DNA from: Anaerococcus octavius
GTDB taxonomy: Bacteria; Bacillota; Clostridia; Tissierellales; Peptoniphilaceae
Reading direction: 5' to 3'
Assembly: GCF_900445265.1 (NCBI RefSeq)
Contig: NZ_UFTA01000002.1
Coordinates: 248,001-312,000 of the forward strand
Length of the DNA stretch: 64,000 nucleotides
The notes under the pieces: generated by a model
What the model saw: the letters and a program-made list of their open reading frames with translations, nothing else
Told to the model about the DNA's origin: nothing
Databases searched by the model: none
In this document: positions 1 through 8,769 of the stretch, piece by piece
How positions within the stretch are numbered: the first letter of the stretch is position 1
Layout of the letters: every line of letters begins with the position of its first letter
Position numbers and translations under genes: made by a program

Positions 1-1
1 A

Positions 2-526
2 GTAAAAATTGTTATGCTTGTTAGAGGAATAACTTGCATATTACCAGATATTAAAGATCGCACAGAAAATGTAGAAATATATTCAATAGTAGGTAGATTT
101 TTGGAGCACCACAGAGTTTACCAATTCGGTAAGGGAGATTGTGCAAAAGTATATATTTCTTCAGCTGACTTTATGACTAGAAATATAAGGCATAGGATGG
201 AAGTGGCAGTTCCTATTTATGATGATGTTATTAAAAAAAGAATTATAAAATTTATGGACCTAATGCTATCTGATGATGTAAAAATCAGAAAGATGCTTTC
301 AAATGGTGAATATACAAAAGTACAAAATATAAATAATATAGATGCTCAAGCAACTTTAGCTAGCCATGCCAAAAAACGTAGCCTACAAGCTGAAGAAGAT
401 AGAGCAGCAGAAAAAGTTGCAAAAAGAAATCAAAGAAAGCACGAAAATAACATAAGTGAAGAAAGAAAAAATCTAAAGAAAAGAAGAAATTATTTGCAAA
501 GAATAGCAGATATTTTCAGAAAGTAA
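2..526 (+). CDS. ppk1: Polyphosphate kinase 1, C-terminal part (gene begins before the window)
   Basis: The reading frame is open from base 2 and continues off the left edge, so this is the 3' end of a longer gene. The translation carries the conserved C-terminal block of polyphosphate kinase (VRGITC, then SIVGRFLEHHRVYQF, then ISSADFMTRN), the fold that closes over the ATP and polyphosphate channel. The enzyme makes and degrades polyphosphate from ATP at the membrane. The catalytic histidine that is phosphorylated lies upstream and cannot be checked. After the family domain there is a tail of about 60 residues rich in Lys, Arg and Glu, probably helical and nucleic-acid or polyphosphate attracting; that is inference. 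A terminator follows at 545-580, so the gene ends its transcription unit. Confidence 0.85.
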   Translation, partial: VKIVMLVRGITCILPDIKDRTENVEIYSIVGRFLEHHRVYQFGKGDCAKVYISSADFMTRNIRHRMEVAVPIYDDVIKKRIIKFMDLMLSDDVKIRKMLSNGEYTKVQNINNIDAQATLASHAKKRSLQAEEDRAAEKVAKRNQRKHENNISEERKNLKKRRNYLQRIADIFRK

Positions 527-544
527 TCAATATTTATAAAATTA

Positions 545-580
545 AGAAAAAATCGACTAATCAGTCGATTTTTTTTGTTT
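545..580 (+). terminator. Rho-independent terminator after ppk1
   Basis: AATCGACT and AGTCGATT form a hairpin, followed by a run of eight Ts, 20 bases after the ppk1 stop codon. Confidence 0.85.
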
Positions 581-627
581 TTTATTAAAATAAAGTCATT
601 TTACCCCTATTAAATTTACTAGAATCA

Positions 628-636
628 TGCTATAAT
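628..636 (+). promoter_or_regulatory. Candidate extended -10 promoter upstream of the VanY-like gene
   Basis: TGCTATAAT is a perfect extended -10 element. No good -35 box is visible, as is usual for extended -10 promoters. It would give a 5' untranslated region of about 105 bases before the start at 749; a second TATAAT lies at 717-722. Confidence 0.4.
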
Positions 637-748
637 GTTAATAAATAGTTAATAAATCACTTTGCATAAAATTGAGATATATTTTATAAAAGAGATTTCC
701 CTCAGTCAAAAATTACTATAATATTGAAATAAATGAATAGGAACAAAT

Positions 749-1753
749 ATGTCTAACAAAGGTATCAGAGAAAAAAAGAGAAAACAAGAGAGAAAAAGAA
801 AAGCTAGAAATAAAAAAATCATAACTACAGGATTATCTTTAGTATTAGTAGGAAGCCTATATCAATTTGCTTTTAAAGGAAATAGTGACAACGAATTTCA
901 AATTTCAAGACCAAGTGAGATTAGGCAAGCCTCTGGTGATCTTCAACAACTTAAAGAAGAGACAGTAGAAGAAAAAAATGACAAAATCTATGTTGCTACA
1001 GATTTTGGGTTTACTGATGCAGATATTGATAAAAGTCAAGCCTTAGAAGATGATAAGTATAGTGATGAATTAAAAGAATATGTACTTTGTGCACAAACAC
1101 AATATGCTTATCAATTTCCAAATGATTATTCAAAAACTGAAAAATACATAGAAAAAGGAACATATGTACCATATTTTGGTACAGAAAACGGCTTTTCTAA
1201 GGTAAAATTAGATGATACCTATTATTATGTAAATAAGTTTGGATTATCAAAACTTCCAGAAGATAAGAAAATAAAGGTTGTAAATGGTCTAGCTTATGTA
1301 AGTGAAAACTATCCTTTGCCAGAAGATTTTGATCCAGGAGTGGATAAAACTGCTAGACGTGCTTATGAAACTATGCGTCAAGATATGCAACGTCAAAATT
1401 TAGATCTTAAAATTGCATCTGACTATAGGGGATATAACTTAGAGAAAAAAATGTTTGAAGTTTCTGAACCAGATAGCTCAGAAGCTGGTACAAACGAACA
1501 TCAACTTGGCTCTGCCTTTGACTTTTTTACAGAAGGAAGCAAGTATAACGATAAATTTGAAAAAACAGCAAGTTACGATTGGTTAGCAAAAAATGCTTAC
1601 AAATACGGTTTTATTGAAAGATATCCAAAGGGTAAGGAAAATAAAACTGGTCATAAGGCTCAGCCTTGGCATTTTAGATTTGTAGGTGTTGAAAATGCAA
1701 AGAATATCTACGAAAATGATCTTACACTTGAGGAATATTTGAAAATTAATTAA
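749..1753 (+). CDS. Membrane-anchored D-Ala-D-Ala carboxypeptidase (VanY / peptidase M15B family)
   Basis: A protein of 334 residues. It opens with a very basic cytoplasmic segment (residues 1-23), then one hydrophobic anchor at about 24-42, so the rest is outside the cell. The C-terminal half is an M15B zinc peptidase: SDYRGY near 225, then the zinc-binding stretch NEHQLGSAFDFF with His251 and Asp258, and PWHFRFVG with His308, the third metal ligand. This family removes the terminal D-Ala from peptidoglycan stem peptides. The middle region (about 60-180) contains an SH3-like or linker stretch that I cannot assign. The gene stands alone between the ppk1 terminator and ridA. No vancomycin-resistance partners are nearby, so a role in ordinary wall trimming is more likely than resistance. 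Confidence 0.85.
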   Translation: MSNKGIREKKRKQERKRKARNKKIITTGLSLVLVGSLYQFAFKGNSDNEFQISRPSEIRQASGDLQQLKEETVEEKNDKIYVATDFGFTDADIDKSQALEDDKYSDELKEYVLCAQTQYAYQFPNDYSKTEKYIEKGTYVPYFGTENGFSKVKLDDTYYYVNKFGLSKLPEDKKIKVVNGLAYVSENYPLPEDFDPGVDKTARRAYETMRQDMQRQNLDLKIASDYRGYNLEKKMFEVSEPDSSEAGTNEHQLGSAFDFFTEGSKYNDKFEKTASYDWLAKNAYKYGFIERYPKGKENKTGHKAQPWHFRFVGVENAKNIYENDLTLEEYLKIN

Positions 1754-1761
1754 AAAATTCC

Positions 1762-1790
1762 TTGAATTATTTTGTGATTTGTTATATAAA
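1762..1790 (+). promoter_or_regulatory. Promoter of ridA
   Basis: TTGAAT at 1762-1767 and TATAAA at 1785-1790 are separated by 17 bases, about 40 bases before the ridA start codon. Confidence 0.6.
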
Positions 1791-1829
1791 TGTAATGTAA
1801 AACATTTAAAAATTTAAGGAGATATAATT

Positions 1830-2201
1830 ATGAAATCATTTCACACAGAAAAAGCACCAGCAGCAGTAGGACCATATGTACAAGCGATTGGTACAGAAGA
1901 ATTTGTATTTACATCAGGTCAAATTCCATTAAATCCAGAAAATGGAGAATTAGTAACAGAAATCTCTGCTGCCGCTAGACAATCATTAAATAATATAAAA
2001 GCTATCTTAGAAGAATCTGGTTCATCACTTGATAAAGTAATCAAATGTACAGTATTCTTAGCAGATATTAATGATTTTGCAGCAGTTAATGAAGTTTACA
2101 AAGAATTCTTTGATGAACATAAACCAGCAAGATCAGCTATACAAGTAGCTGCACTTCCATTAGGAGCACCATTAGAAATCGAAGCAATAGCTTCATTATA
2201 A
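1830..2201 (+). CDS. ridA: RidA family enamine/imine deaminase
   Basis: 123 residues, the full usual length of the YjgF/YER057c/UK114 family. The signature near the C terminus, KPARSAIQVAALPLGAPLEIEAIA, is clear and includes the conserved Arg that binds the carboxylate of the substrate. RidA hydrolyses reactive enamines such as 2-aminoacrylate formed by PLP enzymes acting on serine or threonine, protecting other PLP enzymes in the cytoplasm. A strong AAGGAGAT ribosome binding site lies seven bases before the ATG. The gene has its own promoter (1762-1790) and terminator (2213-2242), so it is a single-gene unit. Confidence 0.93.
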   Translation: MKSFHTEKAPAAVGPYVQAIGTEEFVFTSGQIPLNPENGELVTEISAAARQSLNNIKAILEESGSSLDKVIKCTVFLADINDFAAVNEVYKEFFDEHKPARSAIQVAALPLGAPLEIEAIASL

Positions 2202-2212
2202 TTTATTATTTG

Positions 2213-2242
2213 AAACGGCAATGTAATTATTGCCGTTTTTAT
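2213..2242 (+). terminator. Terminator after ridA
   Basis: AAACGGCAAT pairs perfectly with ATTGCCGTTT around a six-base spacer and the right arm continues into Ts. Confidence 0.85.
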
Positions 2243-2377
2243 TTGCAAATTTTACAATCGAAATTTTCTTTATTTAAGGTAAAGTAACTATAATGATCCG
2301 TAAATTTTCATTATTATTTAAAATTAAGAATTTATTATAAATTACAATGAATAAAGTAAGGTCTAATTGGAGTAAAA

Positions 2378-3574
2378 ATGAGCATATCAAATGATAGTAT
2401 AACAAAAAGCGTAGAAATTATTGAGAATTATCTTGTAAAAACTAGAAGGTACCTTCATGAAAATCCAGAACTATCTGGTGAAGAATTTGAAACCAGCAAA
2501 TTTTTAAAATCTGAAGTCCAAAAATTAAATTTACCGATTACAGAAGTAGAAGGCACAGGTTTTTATGCAATCCTTGATACAGAAAAAGTAGGAAAAACTA
2601 TAGGTCTTAGAACTGATATAGATGCACTGCCAATAGTAGAAAAAGAAGAAAATCAAAAAGCAAAAAGAGTCTGCAAATCAAAAGTAAATGGCAAGTTTCA
2701 TGCTTGTGGTCATGATGGTCACATGGCAATACTTTTAGCAGCTATGCATATACTAGTTAAGAATAAAGATAATTTAAAAGGAAAAATTATTTTTATTTTT
2801 AAAGAGGGCGAAGAAATATGCTCAGGGATAGGAAAAATGGTAGAAGCCTTAGAAAAAGAAAAAATAGATGCTATATATGGAGCCCATCTAGCAGCTTTTT
2901 TAGATACTGGAAAAATTGCTATAGATGCAGGTCCTGTTATGGCAGGCAATGCTATAGTTGATTTTACAGTACGTGGTAAGGGTGGGCATGGGTCTCGTCC
3001 TGACTTGTCAATAAATCCAATATTTGCAGTTACAAATATTATTAATGGACTAGCAAGTGCATGGGTAAATCGTGTTGATGTTAGAAAAACGGTCACTCTT
3101 GGTCTTGGCATGATAAATGGTGGTACAATTGCAAATGTAATTCCAGATGAAGTTAGGGTTGCAGGAACTTTAAGATACTTTGATATAGAAGAAGGCAAAA
3201 AAGCCCTAGAATTTGTTAGAAAAGTAGGCTCTCTAACAGCCGAGGCCCACGAATGCCAATTTATAGAAAATAAAATAATTCAAGATAATGATCCTGTAAT
3301 AAATGATAAAATTTTATCTGAATTTATCCAAAATTCAATAGAAGATATTATGCCAGACTCTTTAGCTAAAGATATAATTTGGTTTGCTTCAGAATCTTTT
3401 GCAGGATATAGCAAGCTTTGTCCAACAGCTCTTGCAATGATTGGTACAAAAAATAAAGAAGTAGGTTCAGGAGCTGAACACCACAATGAATACTTTGATA
3501 TAGATGAAAAGTCACTAACTATAGCTACTACAATTATGGTTAAATTTGCTAATGATTTTTTAAAGGCTAATTAG
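2378..3574 (+). CDS. M20-family metal-dependent amidohydrolase (hippurate/IAA-amino-acid hydrolase type)
   Basis: 398 residues with the M20D layout: metal ligands in GLRTDIDALPI and HACGHDGHMA, a lid/dimerisation domain starting near GGHGSRPDLSINP, and the last metal ligand near the end in GAEHHNEYF. These enzymes cleave N-acyl or N-aminoacyl amino acids, releasing free amino acids, in the cytoplasm. The catalytic glutamate motif, normally QPAEE, reads FKEGEE here; the two final glutamates are kept, so activity is plausible but substrate preference may differ. A GGAG ribosome binding site precedes the ATG. Neighbours give no specific substrate; an amino-acid-fermenting coccus would use such an enzyme to recover amino acids from peptides or conjugates. 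Confidence 0.85.
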   Translation: MSISNDSITKSVEIIENYLVKTRRYLHENPELSGEEFETSKFLKSEVQKLNLPITEVEGTGFYAILDTEKVGKTIGLRTDIDALPIVEKEENQKAKRVCKSKVNGKFHACGHDGHMAILLAAMHILVKNKDNLKGKIIFIFKEGEEICSGIGKMVEALEKEKIDAIYGAHLAAFLDTGKIAIDAGPVMAGNAIVDFTVRGKGGHGSRPDLSINPIFAVTNIINGLASAWVNRVDVRKTVTLGLGMINGGTIANVIPDEVRVAGTLRYFDIEEGKKALEFVRKVGSLTAEAHECQFIENKIIQDNDPVINDKILSEFIQNSIEDIMPDSLAKDIIWFASESFAGYSKLCPTALAMIGTKNKEVGSGAEHHNEYFDIDEKSLTIATTIMVKFANDFLKAN

Positions 3575-3624
3575 TTGGGTATATATTATATCATAGTAAA
3601 ATAAGAATCTAAAAGGAGTGTATT

Positions 3625-4077
3625 ATGACTATTAATGTAAACGAAAAAGCACCAGAATTTTCACTAAAAGACCAATACAAAAATGATATAAACTTATCAG
3701 ATTTAAAAGGCAAAAAAGTAATTCTTTCTTGGCATCCACTTGCATTTACATCTGTTTGTACAGATCAAATGAGATCTTTAGAAAGAAATTATGATAGAAT
3801 CCAAGAAAAAGGGGATACAGTGGTTATTGGGCTATCCATAGATCCATTCCCAGCAAAACAAAAATGGGCAGATATGCTCTGCATAGAAAATGTAAAAATC
3901 GCATCAGATTTCTTCCCATATGGAGAAGTTACTAAAGCTTATGGTTTGTTTAATGAAGAAAATGGAGCTAGTCAAAGAGCAAATGTAATTATCGATGAAG
4001 AAGGAAAAGTAAAATGGGTAAAGGTTTATGAACCATCTGAACTACCTGACATCGAAGAAGTAATAGAAAATTTATAA
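3625..4077 (+). CDS. Peroxiredoxin (AhpC/TSA family, AhpE/BCP-like)
   Basis: 150 residues with a thioredoxin fold. The peroxidatic cysteine is Cys45 in HPLAFTSVCTDQMRSL, matching the family motif PxxFTxVCTxE; a second cysteine near residue 92 (DMLCIEN) is not at the standard resolving position, so this may be a 1-Cys or atypical enzyme that uses an external thiol reductant. It reduces hydrogen peroxide and organic peroxides in the cytoplasm, useful to an anaerobe meeting oxygen. AAAAGGAG lies just before the ATG. It is followed by its own terminator. Confidence 0.9.
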   Translation: MTINVNEKAPEFSLKDQYKNDINLSDLKGKKVILSWHPLAFTSVCTDQMRSLERNYDRIQEKGDTVVIGLSIDPFPAKQKWADMLCIENVKIASDFFPYGEVTKAYGLFNEENGASQRANVIIDEEGKVKWVKVYEPSELPDIEEVIENL

Positions 4078-4088
4078 TAAGATAGATG

Positions 4089-4121
4089 ACCTTCTAGATA
4101 GCTAGAAGGTTTTATTTTTTT
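4089..4121 (+). terminator. Terminator after the peroxiredoxin gene
   Basis: ACCTTCTAG and CTAGAAGGT form a nine-base stem with an ATAG loop, followed by TTTTATTTTTTT. Confidence 0.9.
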
Positions 4122-4176
4122 ACATATTTTAGGGTAAGAATAAATAAAAGAGTACGAAAAACTAAGGAGATAATAA

Positions 4177-5547
4177 ATGAATTTAGCAAATATAGTAGAT
4201 CTGCAAAGAGAATATTTTTATTCTGGTCAGACAAAAACCTTGGGATTTAGGTTAACAAATTTACAAAAATTAAAAGATTTGCTAGTCAAATTTGAAGATA
4301 ATATTCTAATGGCTCTTGCAAAAGATTTAGGAAAGTCCAATTTTGAGGCTTATTCAACAGAATTAACTATGGCTTATGAAGAAATAAATTTAGCTATAGA
4401 CAGTTTAGAAGATTGGATGAAGCCAATTTATGAAAAAACTTCTCTAATGTCTATGCCAGCAAAATCATATACACTATATGAACCAATGGGCGTTACTTTG
4501 ATTATTTCACCATGGAATTATCCGTTCTTATTAGCTGTAGATCCAATAATAGGAGCTATGGCAGCAGGCAATACTATAATTTTAAAAACAAGTAGGAAAT
4601 CAAAACACACATCAAATTTGCTAAGAGAATTAGTTAATGCAAATTTTGATTCTAGATATTTATATGTTGTAGATAATAAAGAAGTAAGTCACGAAGAGCT
4701 ACTTTCTTATAATTACGATCATATTTTTTACACTGGTAGAGCAGAAGTTGGTAAAACAATAATGCAAGCTGCAAGCAAAAACTTATCCAAAGTTACTTTG
4801 GAACTAGGCGGTAAATCTCCTGCTATTATAGAAAGCGATGCAAATATAGGATTGGCTGCTAGATCTATTGCCTGGGGAAATACTATAAATGCTGGGCAAA
4901 CATGTGTATCTCCAGATTATATATTAGTAAATGCAGCTGTCAAAGATAAATTTATAAAAGAATTAAAAAAAGCTTTGATAGAGTTTTATGGACTAGATCC
5001 AATCCATTCTTCTGATTATGCAAATATAATAAATGAAGAGCATTTAGAAGATTTAGTATCTTTACTAAAAGATCAAACTATAGTTTATGGTGGTAGGTAT
5101 GATAGCAAAAACTTGAGACTAGAACCTACTATTGTAGATGGGGTTGATTTCAATAACAAACTTATGGACAAAGAGATATTTGGTCCAATTTTTCCAATTA
5201 TAAGCTATACTAATTTAAATGACATTTTATATAAGGTAAAAACTTTACCAAAACCACTAGCTCTTTACTTATTCACAGAAGATGAGAGAATTAAAGAGAA
5301 AGTAATGTATAATATGGAATTTGGAAATGGCATGGTAAATGATACCTTGATGATGGTATCAAATCCTTACTTGCAATTTGGTGGTGTAGGATATAGTGGT
5401 CAAGGTGGCTATCATGGTTATTATGGATTTAAAAATTTCTCCAACCAAAAATCTATTATGCAAGCTAAATCTAATTTCGAAATGAAATTAAAATATCCAC
5501 CATATGATGATGGAGCTTTGAAAATAATTAAAAAGATAAAAAAATAA
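4177..5547 (+). CDS. Aldehyde dehydrogenase (class 3 / long-chain NAD(P)-dependent type)
   Basis: 456 residues, the shorter length typical of class 3 enzymes such as YwdH and AlkH. Family motifs in order: PWNYPFLLAVDPIIGAMAAGN (cofactor site), TGRAEVGKTIMQAASKNL, LELGGKSP with the general-base glutamate, NAGQTCVSPDY with the catalytic cysteine, and EIFGPIFPII. It oxidises aldehydes to acids with NAD or NADP. The last residues are basic and hydrophobic, as in membrane-associated class 3 enzymes, but no clear transmembrane helix is seen. AAGGAGAT lies just upstream of the ATG. The stop codon overlaps the terminator stem. Confidence 0.9.
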   Translation: MNLANIVDLQREYFYSGQTKTLGFRLTNLQKLKDLLVKFEDNILMALAKDLGKSNFEAYSTELTMAYEEINLAIDSLEDWMKPIYEKTSLMSMPAKSYTLYEPMGVTLIISPWNYPFLLAVDPIIGAMAAGNTIILKTSRKSKHTSNLLRELVNANFDSRYLYVVDNKEVSHEELLSYNYDHIFYTGRAEVGKTIMQAASKNLSKVTLELGGKSPAIIESDANIGLAARSIAWGNTINAGQTCVSPDYILVNAAVKDKFIKELKKALIEFYGLDPIHSSDYANIINEEHLEDLVSLLKDQTIVYGGRYDSKNLRLEPTIVDGVDFNNKLMDKEIFGPIFPIISYTNLNDILYKVKTLPKPLALYLFTEDERIKEKVMYNMEFGNGMVNDTLMMVSNPYLQFGGVGYSGQGGYHGYYGFKNFSNQKSIMQAKSNFEMKLKYPPYDDGALKIIKKIKK

Positions 5548-5577
5548 AGGAGCCAGTTAGGCTCCTTTATTTTTATA
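5546..5577. terminator. Bidirectional terminator between the aldehyde dehydrogenase and flavo-diiron genes
   Basis: AAAGGAGCC and GGCTCCTTT form a nine-base stem with an AGTTA loop, flanked by A-rich sequence on the left and Ts on the right, so it can serve both converging genes. Confidence 0.85.
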
Positions 5578-6798
5578 TTAATATTCTTGTGAATCTATAT
5601 CTTTTTTTATGGCTTTTGCTAATTCTTTGATTTGATCAACTTGTTCTTCTTTTACTGATGAATTTATTAATACATCTTCTCCAACATATGTGTGTTTGCC
5701 ATTATCTAATATTTCTTTTGAAGTTTTAAGGCTTGTACCACCCCATGACCAGTTATTTAAGAAAGAAATATGTCTATTTTGGTAGCTTGTTCCAGCTAAT
5801 TCTTGTAAAAATGCTTCCATTTTGTAATATAAACCTGAATTGTAGTTTATTGGTGCAAATACAGCATTGCTATATTTATGGCATTCTGCTATTGCATATG
5901 AAGGATCTACGTCAGATACATCATATATTTTTATATCTTCTGTAAGACCTAGTTCTGCAAGTTCTTTTGCTAAAATATCGGCAGCTTGCTCTGTATCGCC
6001 ATACATGGAAGAATATACAATTACAATTCCTTTTTCTTCTGGAGTGTATGTTGACCAATTATTGTACTTGTCCATAATAAAAGCAACTGATTCTGGATCA
6101 TCATAAACTGGTCCGTGTAATGGTAAAATAGCATTGATTTCAAGATCAGATACTTTATTAAATACTGCTTGAACTTGTTTGCCAAATTTACCAACTATGT
6201 TGATATAATATCTACGTGCTTGGTCTAACCAATCGCCTTTATACATAACGTTTTTAGCTTTTAAATGACCTTCTATGGCATTAAATGAACCAAAAGCATC
6301 TGCTGAGAATAAAATTTTGTTATTTGTTTCATATGACATCATCACTTCTGGCCAGTGAACCATAGGTGCCATTACAAATTTAAGATTGTGCTTGCCAAGA
6401 TTTAGCTCATCGCCTTCTTTTACTTCATAATATCTGTCTTTAAATTCATCATTATAAAATTGTTCGTAAAATTTGAATGTTTTTGCATTTCCGACTAATT
6501 TGGCATTTGGCCATTTTCTCATGCAAAAATCTATATTTCTACAATGATCAGGTTCCATATGGTGAACAACTATATAATCTAAATCTTCACCATCAAGTGC
6601 TGCTTCAATATTTTCTAAATATTGTCTAGTAAAACCTGCTTCTACACTATCAAGTAAAATATTTTTTTCATCTTTAATTACATAAGAAGAATATGAAACA
6701 CCATTTTCAACTGGGAACATATTTTCAAATCTGTCTATTCTTCTGTCATTTACTCCTACATAGTAAATGTCATCTAGAATTTCTCTGATATTTTGCAT
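5578..6798 (-). CDS. Flavo-diiron protein (FprA-type oxygen/nitric oxide reductase)
   Basis: I start at the ATG at 6798 because AGGAGG sits four bases before it; an in-frame codon 18 bases upstream has no such site. The 406-residue product has an N-terminal metallo-beta-lactamase-like domain with the diiron ligands His80-x-Glu82-x-Asp84-His85 (HMEPDH), a further His in VHWPEVMMSYE, Asp in SADAFGS and His in LPLHGPVY, then a flavodoxin domain from about 255 beginning IVIVYSSMYGDTEQAA. Such proteins reduce oxygen to water or nitric oxide to nitrous oxide in the cytoplasm of anaerobes. There is no fused rubredoxin, so electrons must come from a separate carrier. A TATAAT at 6833-6838 on this strand is a possible -10 box. 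Confidence 0.93.
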   Translation of the reverse strand: MQNIREILDDIYYVGVNDRRIDRFENMFPVENGVSYSSYVIKDEKNILLDSVEAGFTRQYLENIEAALDGEDLDYIVVHHMEPDHCRNIDFCMRKWPNAKLVGNAKTFKFYEQFYNDEFKDRYYEVKEGDELNLGKHNLKFVMAPMVHWPEVMMSYETNNKILFSADAFGSFNAIEGHLKAKNVMYKGDWLDQARRYYINIVGKFGKQVQAVFNKVSDLEINAILPLHGPVYDDPESVAFIMDKYNNWSTYTPEEKGIVIVYSSMYGDTEQAADILAKELAELGLTEDIKIYDVSDVDPSYAIAECHKYSNAVFAPINYNSGLYYKMEAFLQELAGTSYQNRHISFLNNWSWGGTSLKTSKEILDNGKHTYVGEDVLINSSVKEEQVDQIKELAKAIKKDIDSQEY

Positions 6799-6951
6799 TT
6801 TTCCTCCTAAATACATTTATCTTGTCTTCCTTATTATACGACTTATCATATTATAAATAAAATAATTTGTGAAAAAATAATTTAATATTTATATAAAGGT
6901 CTCTGCCAATATAATTGCATTATGTGGTAAAATATCTTTAAGAGGTGGATT

Positions 6952-8769
6952 ATGAGAAAAAATTTAAAAATTAGATCTACAAACTTTGATCTAGCCCTTG
7001 GAAATGTTAATAAAAATAAAGAAATCATAAAAAATTTAGTAAAAAACGCATATGATGACGGTGTAAGTATATTATCCTTACCTGAGTTATCCCTTACAGG
7101 AGCTAGTCTTTATGATGGATATAAAGATATAGCTTTATTGTGTGAGGATGCTATCCTTGAGTTAAAAGAGTTTTCAAAAGGCTATAATATTTTATTTTCT
7201 GTTGGTTTTCCTTTAATATACAATAGAAAAATTTATAATGCCATAGCTTTACTAATGGATGGATATTTAGTAGATTTGTATACCAAAAAGAACCTGTCTA
7301 TAACAGAAAAAAATGTATTTGCTATTGATATACCAGACGGAGAAGTTATACCGTTTTTGGATGACTGGTGTGAGGTAAATCCATTATCAAAAAGTATTAG
7401 TCACTTAAATATAGCAGTAAGCATTGGCGAAGATGAAATGATGGATATACCAAGAAGCTTAACTTACAAGTCTGATATTGCTAATCGCCCTCAAATTATT
7501 TTAAATCCAACGGCAGAGGTAAAAATGGCTTTAAATGAAGAAGAAATTTTAAATAGAATAAAATTTTTATCAAAAGATGTAACTTACGTCTATACATCTC
7601 AAGGCAGGGGAGAGAGCACAACAGATTTTGTATATGGCGGCTTTAATATAATTGCTGAGAATGGTCAAGTAGAAAAAGTTATTTGTAATGATCAGATAGA
7701 TTTTGTAAACAGATATAGGATATATACTGATCAAGAATTACTACACTTTGATAAGTTTGAAGAAAATATAACTAGGGAAAAATTCCCATATTTACCAATA
7801 TATGAAAAAAGAGATGCATATGTAAAAGATGTCCTAGATATTGGAGCAAGTGCTCTTTTAACCCGCATGCAAAAAATTGGTGTAAAAAAAGTATTTTTAG
7901 GAGTATCTGGTGGCCTTGACTCAACTATGGCCCTTTTATTTTTAGTCCATGCTTATAAAAAAGCAGGATTAGATTTATCAGGGATAAACTGCTACACAAT
8001 GCCAGCCTTTGGTACAAGTGATAGAACAAAATCAAATGCATATCTACTTTGTAAAGCACTAGGACTTAAATTAAGAGAGATTAATATTACTGATGCGGTA
8101 AAAATCCACCTAAGAGATATAGGACACGATGGTGTAAGTACTGATACTGCTTATGAAAATGCTCAAGCTCGTGAGAGAACACAAATATTATTTGACTTAG
8201 CAAATATGCATAAGGGAATTGTAATTGGTACTGGAGATCTATCTGAAGCTATGCAAGGATTTGCAACCTTTAATGGAGATCAAATGAGTAATTATTCATT
8301 AAATGCGTCCCTTACAAAAACAGAAATCCGCTATATAGTAGGTGCTATAGCAGAAACAACAGAAAATCCAAAGCTAAGAAGAGTTTTAGAGGACATATTA
8401 GATACACCAATTTCTCCAGAACTTATTAGCCAAGATAAAAAGGAAATAAGTCAAAAAACGGAAGATATTATTGGTCCATATGAATTAATTGACTTTTTTA
8501 TCTATGAACACTTGACCTACCATCTACTAGCCAAAGAAATTTTAGAAGATGCAATATCTGCATTTTCTGATAAATATGATAAAGAGATTATAAAAAGATG
8601 GCTCATATCATATTTTAAAAGATTTACCGCAAGCCAATTTAAAAGATCAACTTCAGTTGATGGACCAAATATAACTGGCAGATCTTTTAGCCCGAGGGCA
8701 GGATTTAAAATCCCAAGTGATATGAGAAGTGAAGGATATTTAGAAAATTTAAATGAAAAAGAAAAGTAA
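6952..8769 (+). CDS. nadE: NAD+ synthetase, two-domain form, with a glutaminase domain lacking its cysteine
   Basis: 605 residues. The N-terminal half is a nitrilase-type glutamine amidotransferase domain; the C-terminal half is the synthetase, with the ATP P-loop SGGLDS at 319-324 and the deamido-NAD/ATP stretch GTGDLSEAMQGFATFNGDQMSNY. Together they convert nicotinate adenine dinucleotide to NAD using ATP and ammonia from glutamine. The nitrilase triad should be Glu-Lys-Cys. Glu45 (LPELSLTG) and Lys112/113 are present, but the block normally reading GVEICEDLW reads AVSIGEDEM here, so the nucleophile position is Gly159. The synthetase would then depend on free ammonia, abundant in an amino-acid fermenter. 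GAGGTGG precedes the ATG. The end overlaps the next gene by 17 bases. Confidence 0.92.
   Translation: MRKNLKIRSTNFDLALGNVNKNKEIIKNLVKNAYDDGVSILSLPELSLTGASLYDGYKDIALLCEDAILELKEFSKGYNILFSVGFPLIYNRKIYNAIALLMDGYLVDLYTKKNLSITEKNVFAIDIPDGEVIPFLDDWCEVNPLSKSISHLNIAVSIGEDEMMDIPRSLTYKSDIANRPQIILNPTAEVKMALNEEEILNRIKFLSKDVTYVYTSQGRGESTTDFVYGGFNIIAENGQVEKVICNDQIDFVNRYRIYTDQELLHFDKFEENITREKFPYLPIYEKRDAYVKDVLDIGASALLTRMQKIGVKKVFLGVSGGLDSTMALLFLVHAYKKAGLDLSGINCYTMPAFGTSDRTKSNAYLLCKALGLKLREINITDAVKIHLRDIGHDGVSTDTAYENAQARERTQILFDLANMHKGIVIGTGDLSEAMQGFATFNGDQMSNYSLNASLTKTEIRYIVGAIAETTENPKLRRVLEDILDTPISPELISQDKKEISQKTEDIIGPYELIDFFIYEHLTYHLLAKEILEDAISAFSDKYDKEIIKRWLISYFKRFTASQFKRSTSVDGPNITGRSFSPRAGFKIPSDMRSEGYLENLNEKEK

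Noticed and set aside
749-1753. Vancomycin-resistance gene
   Set aside because: Only a VanY-like carboxypeptidase is present; no vanH, vanA/B-type ligase, vanX or two-component system is nearby.
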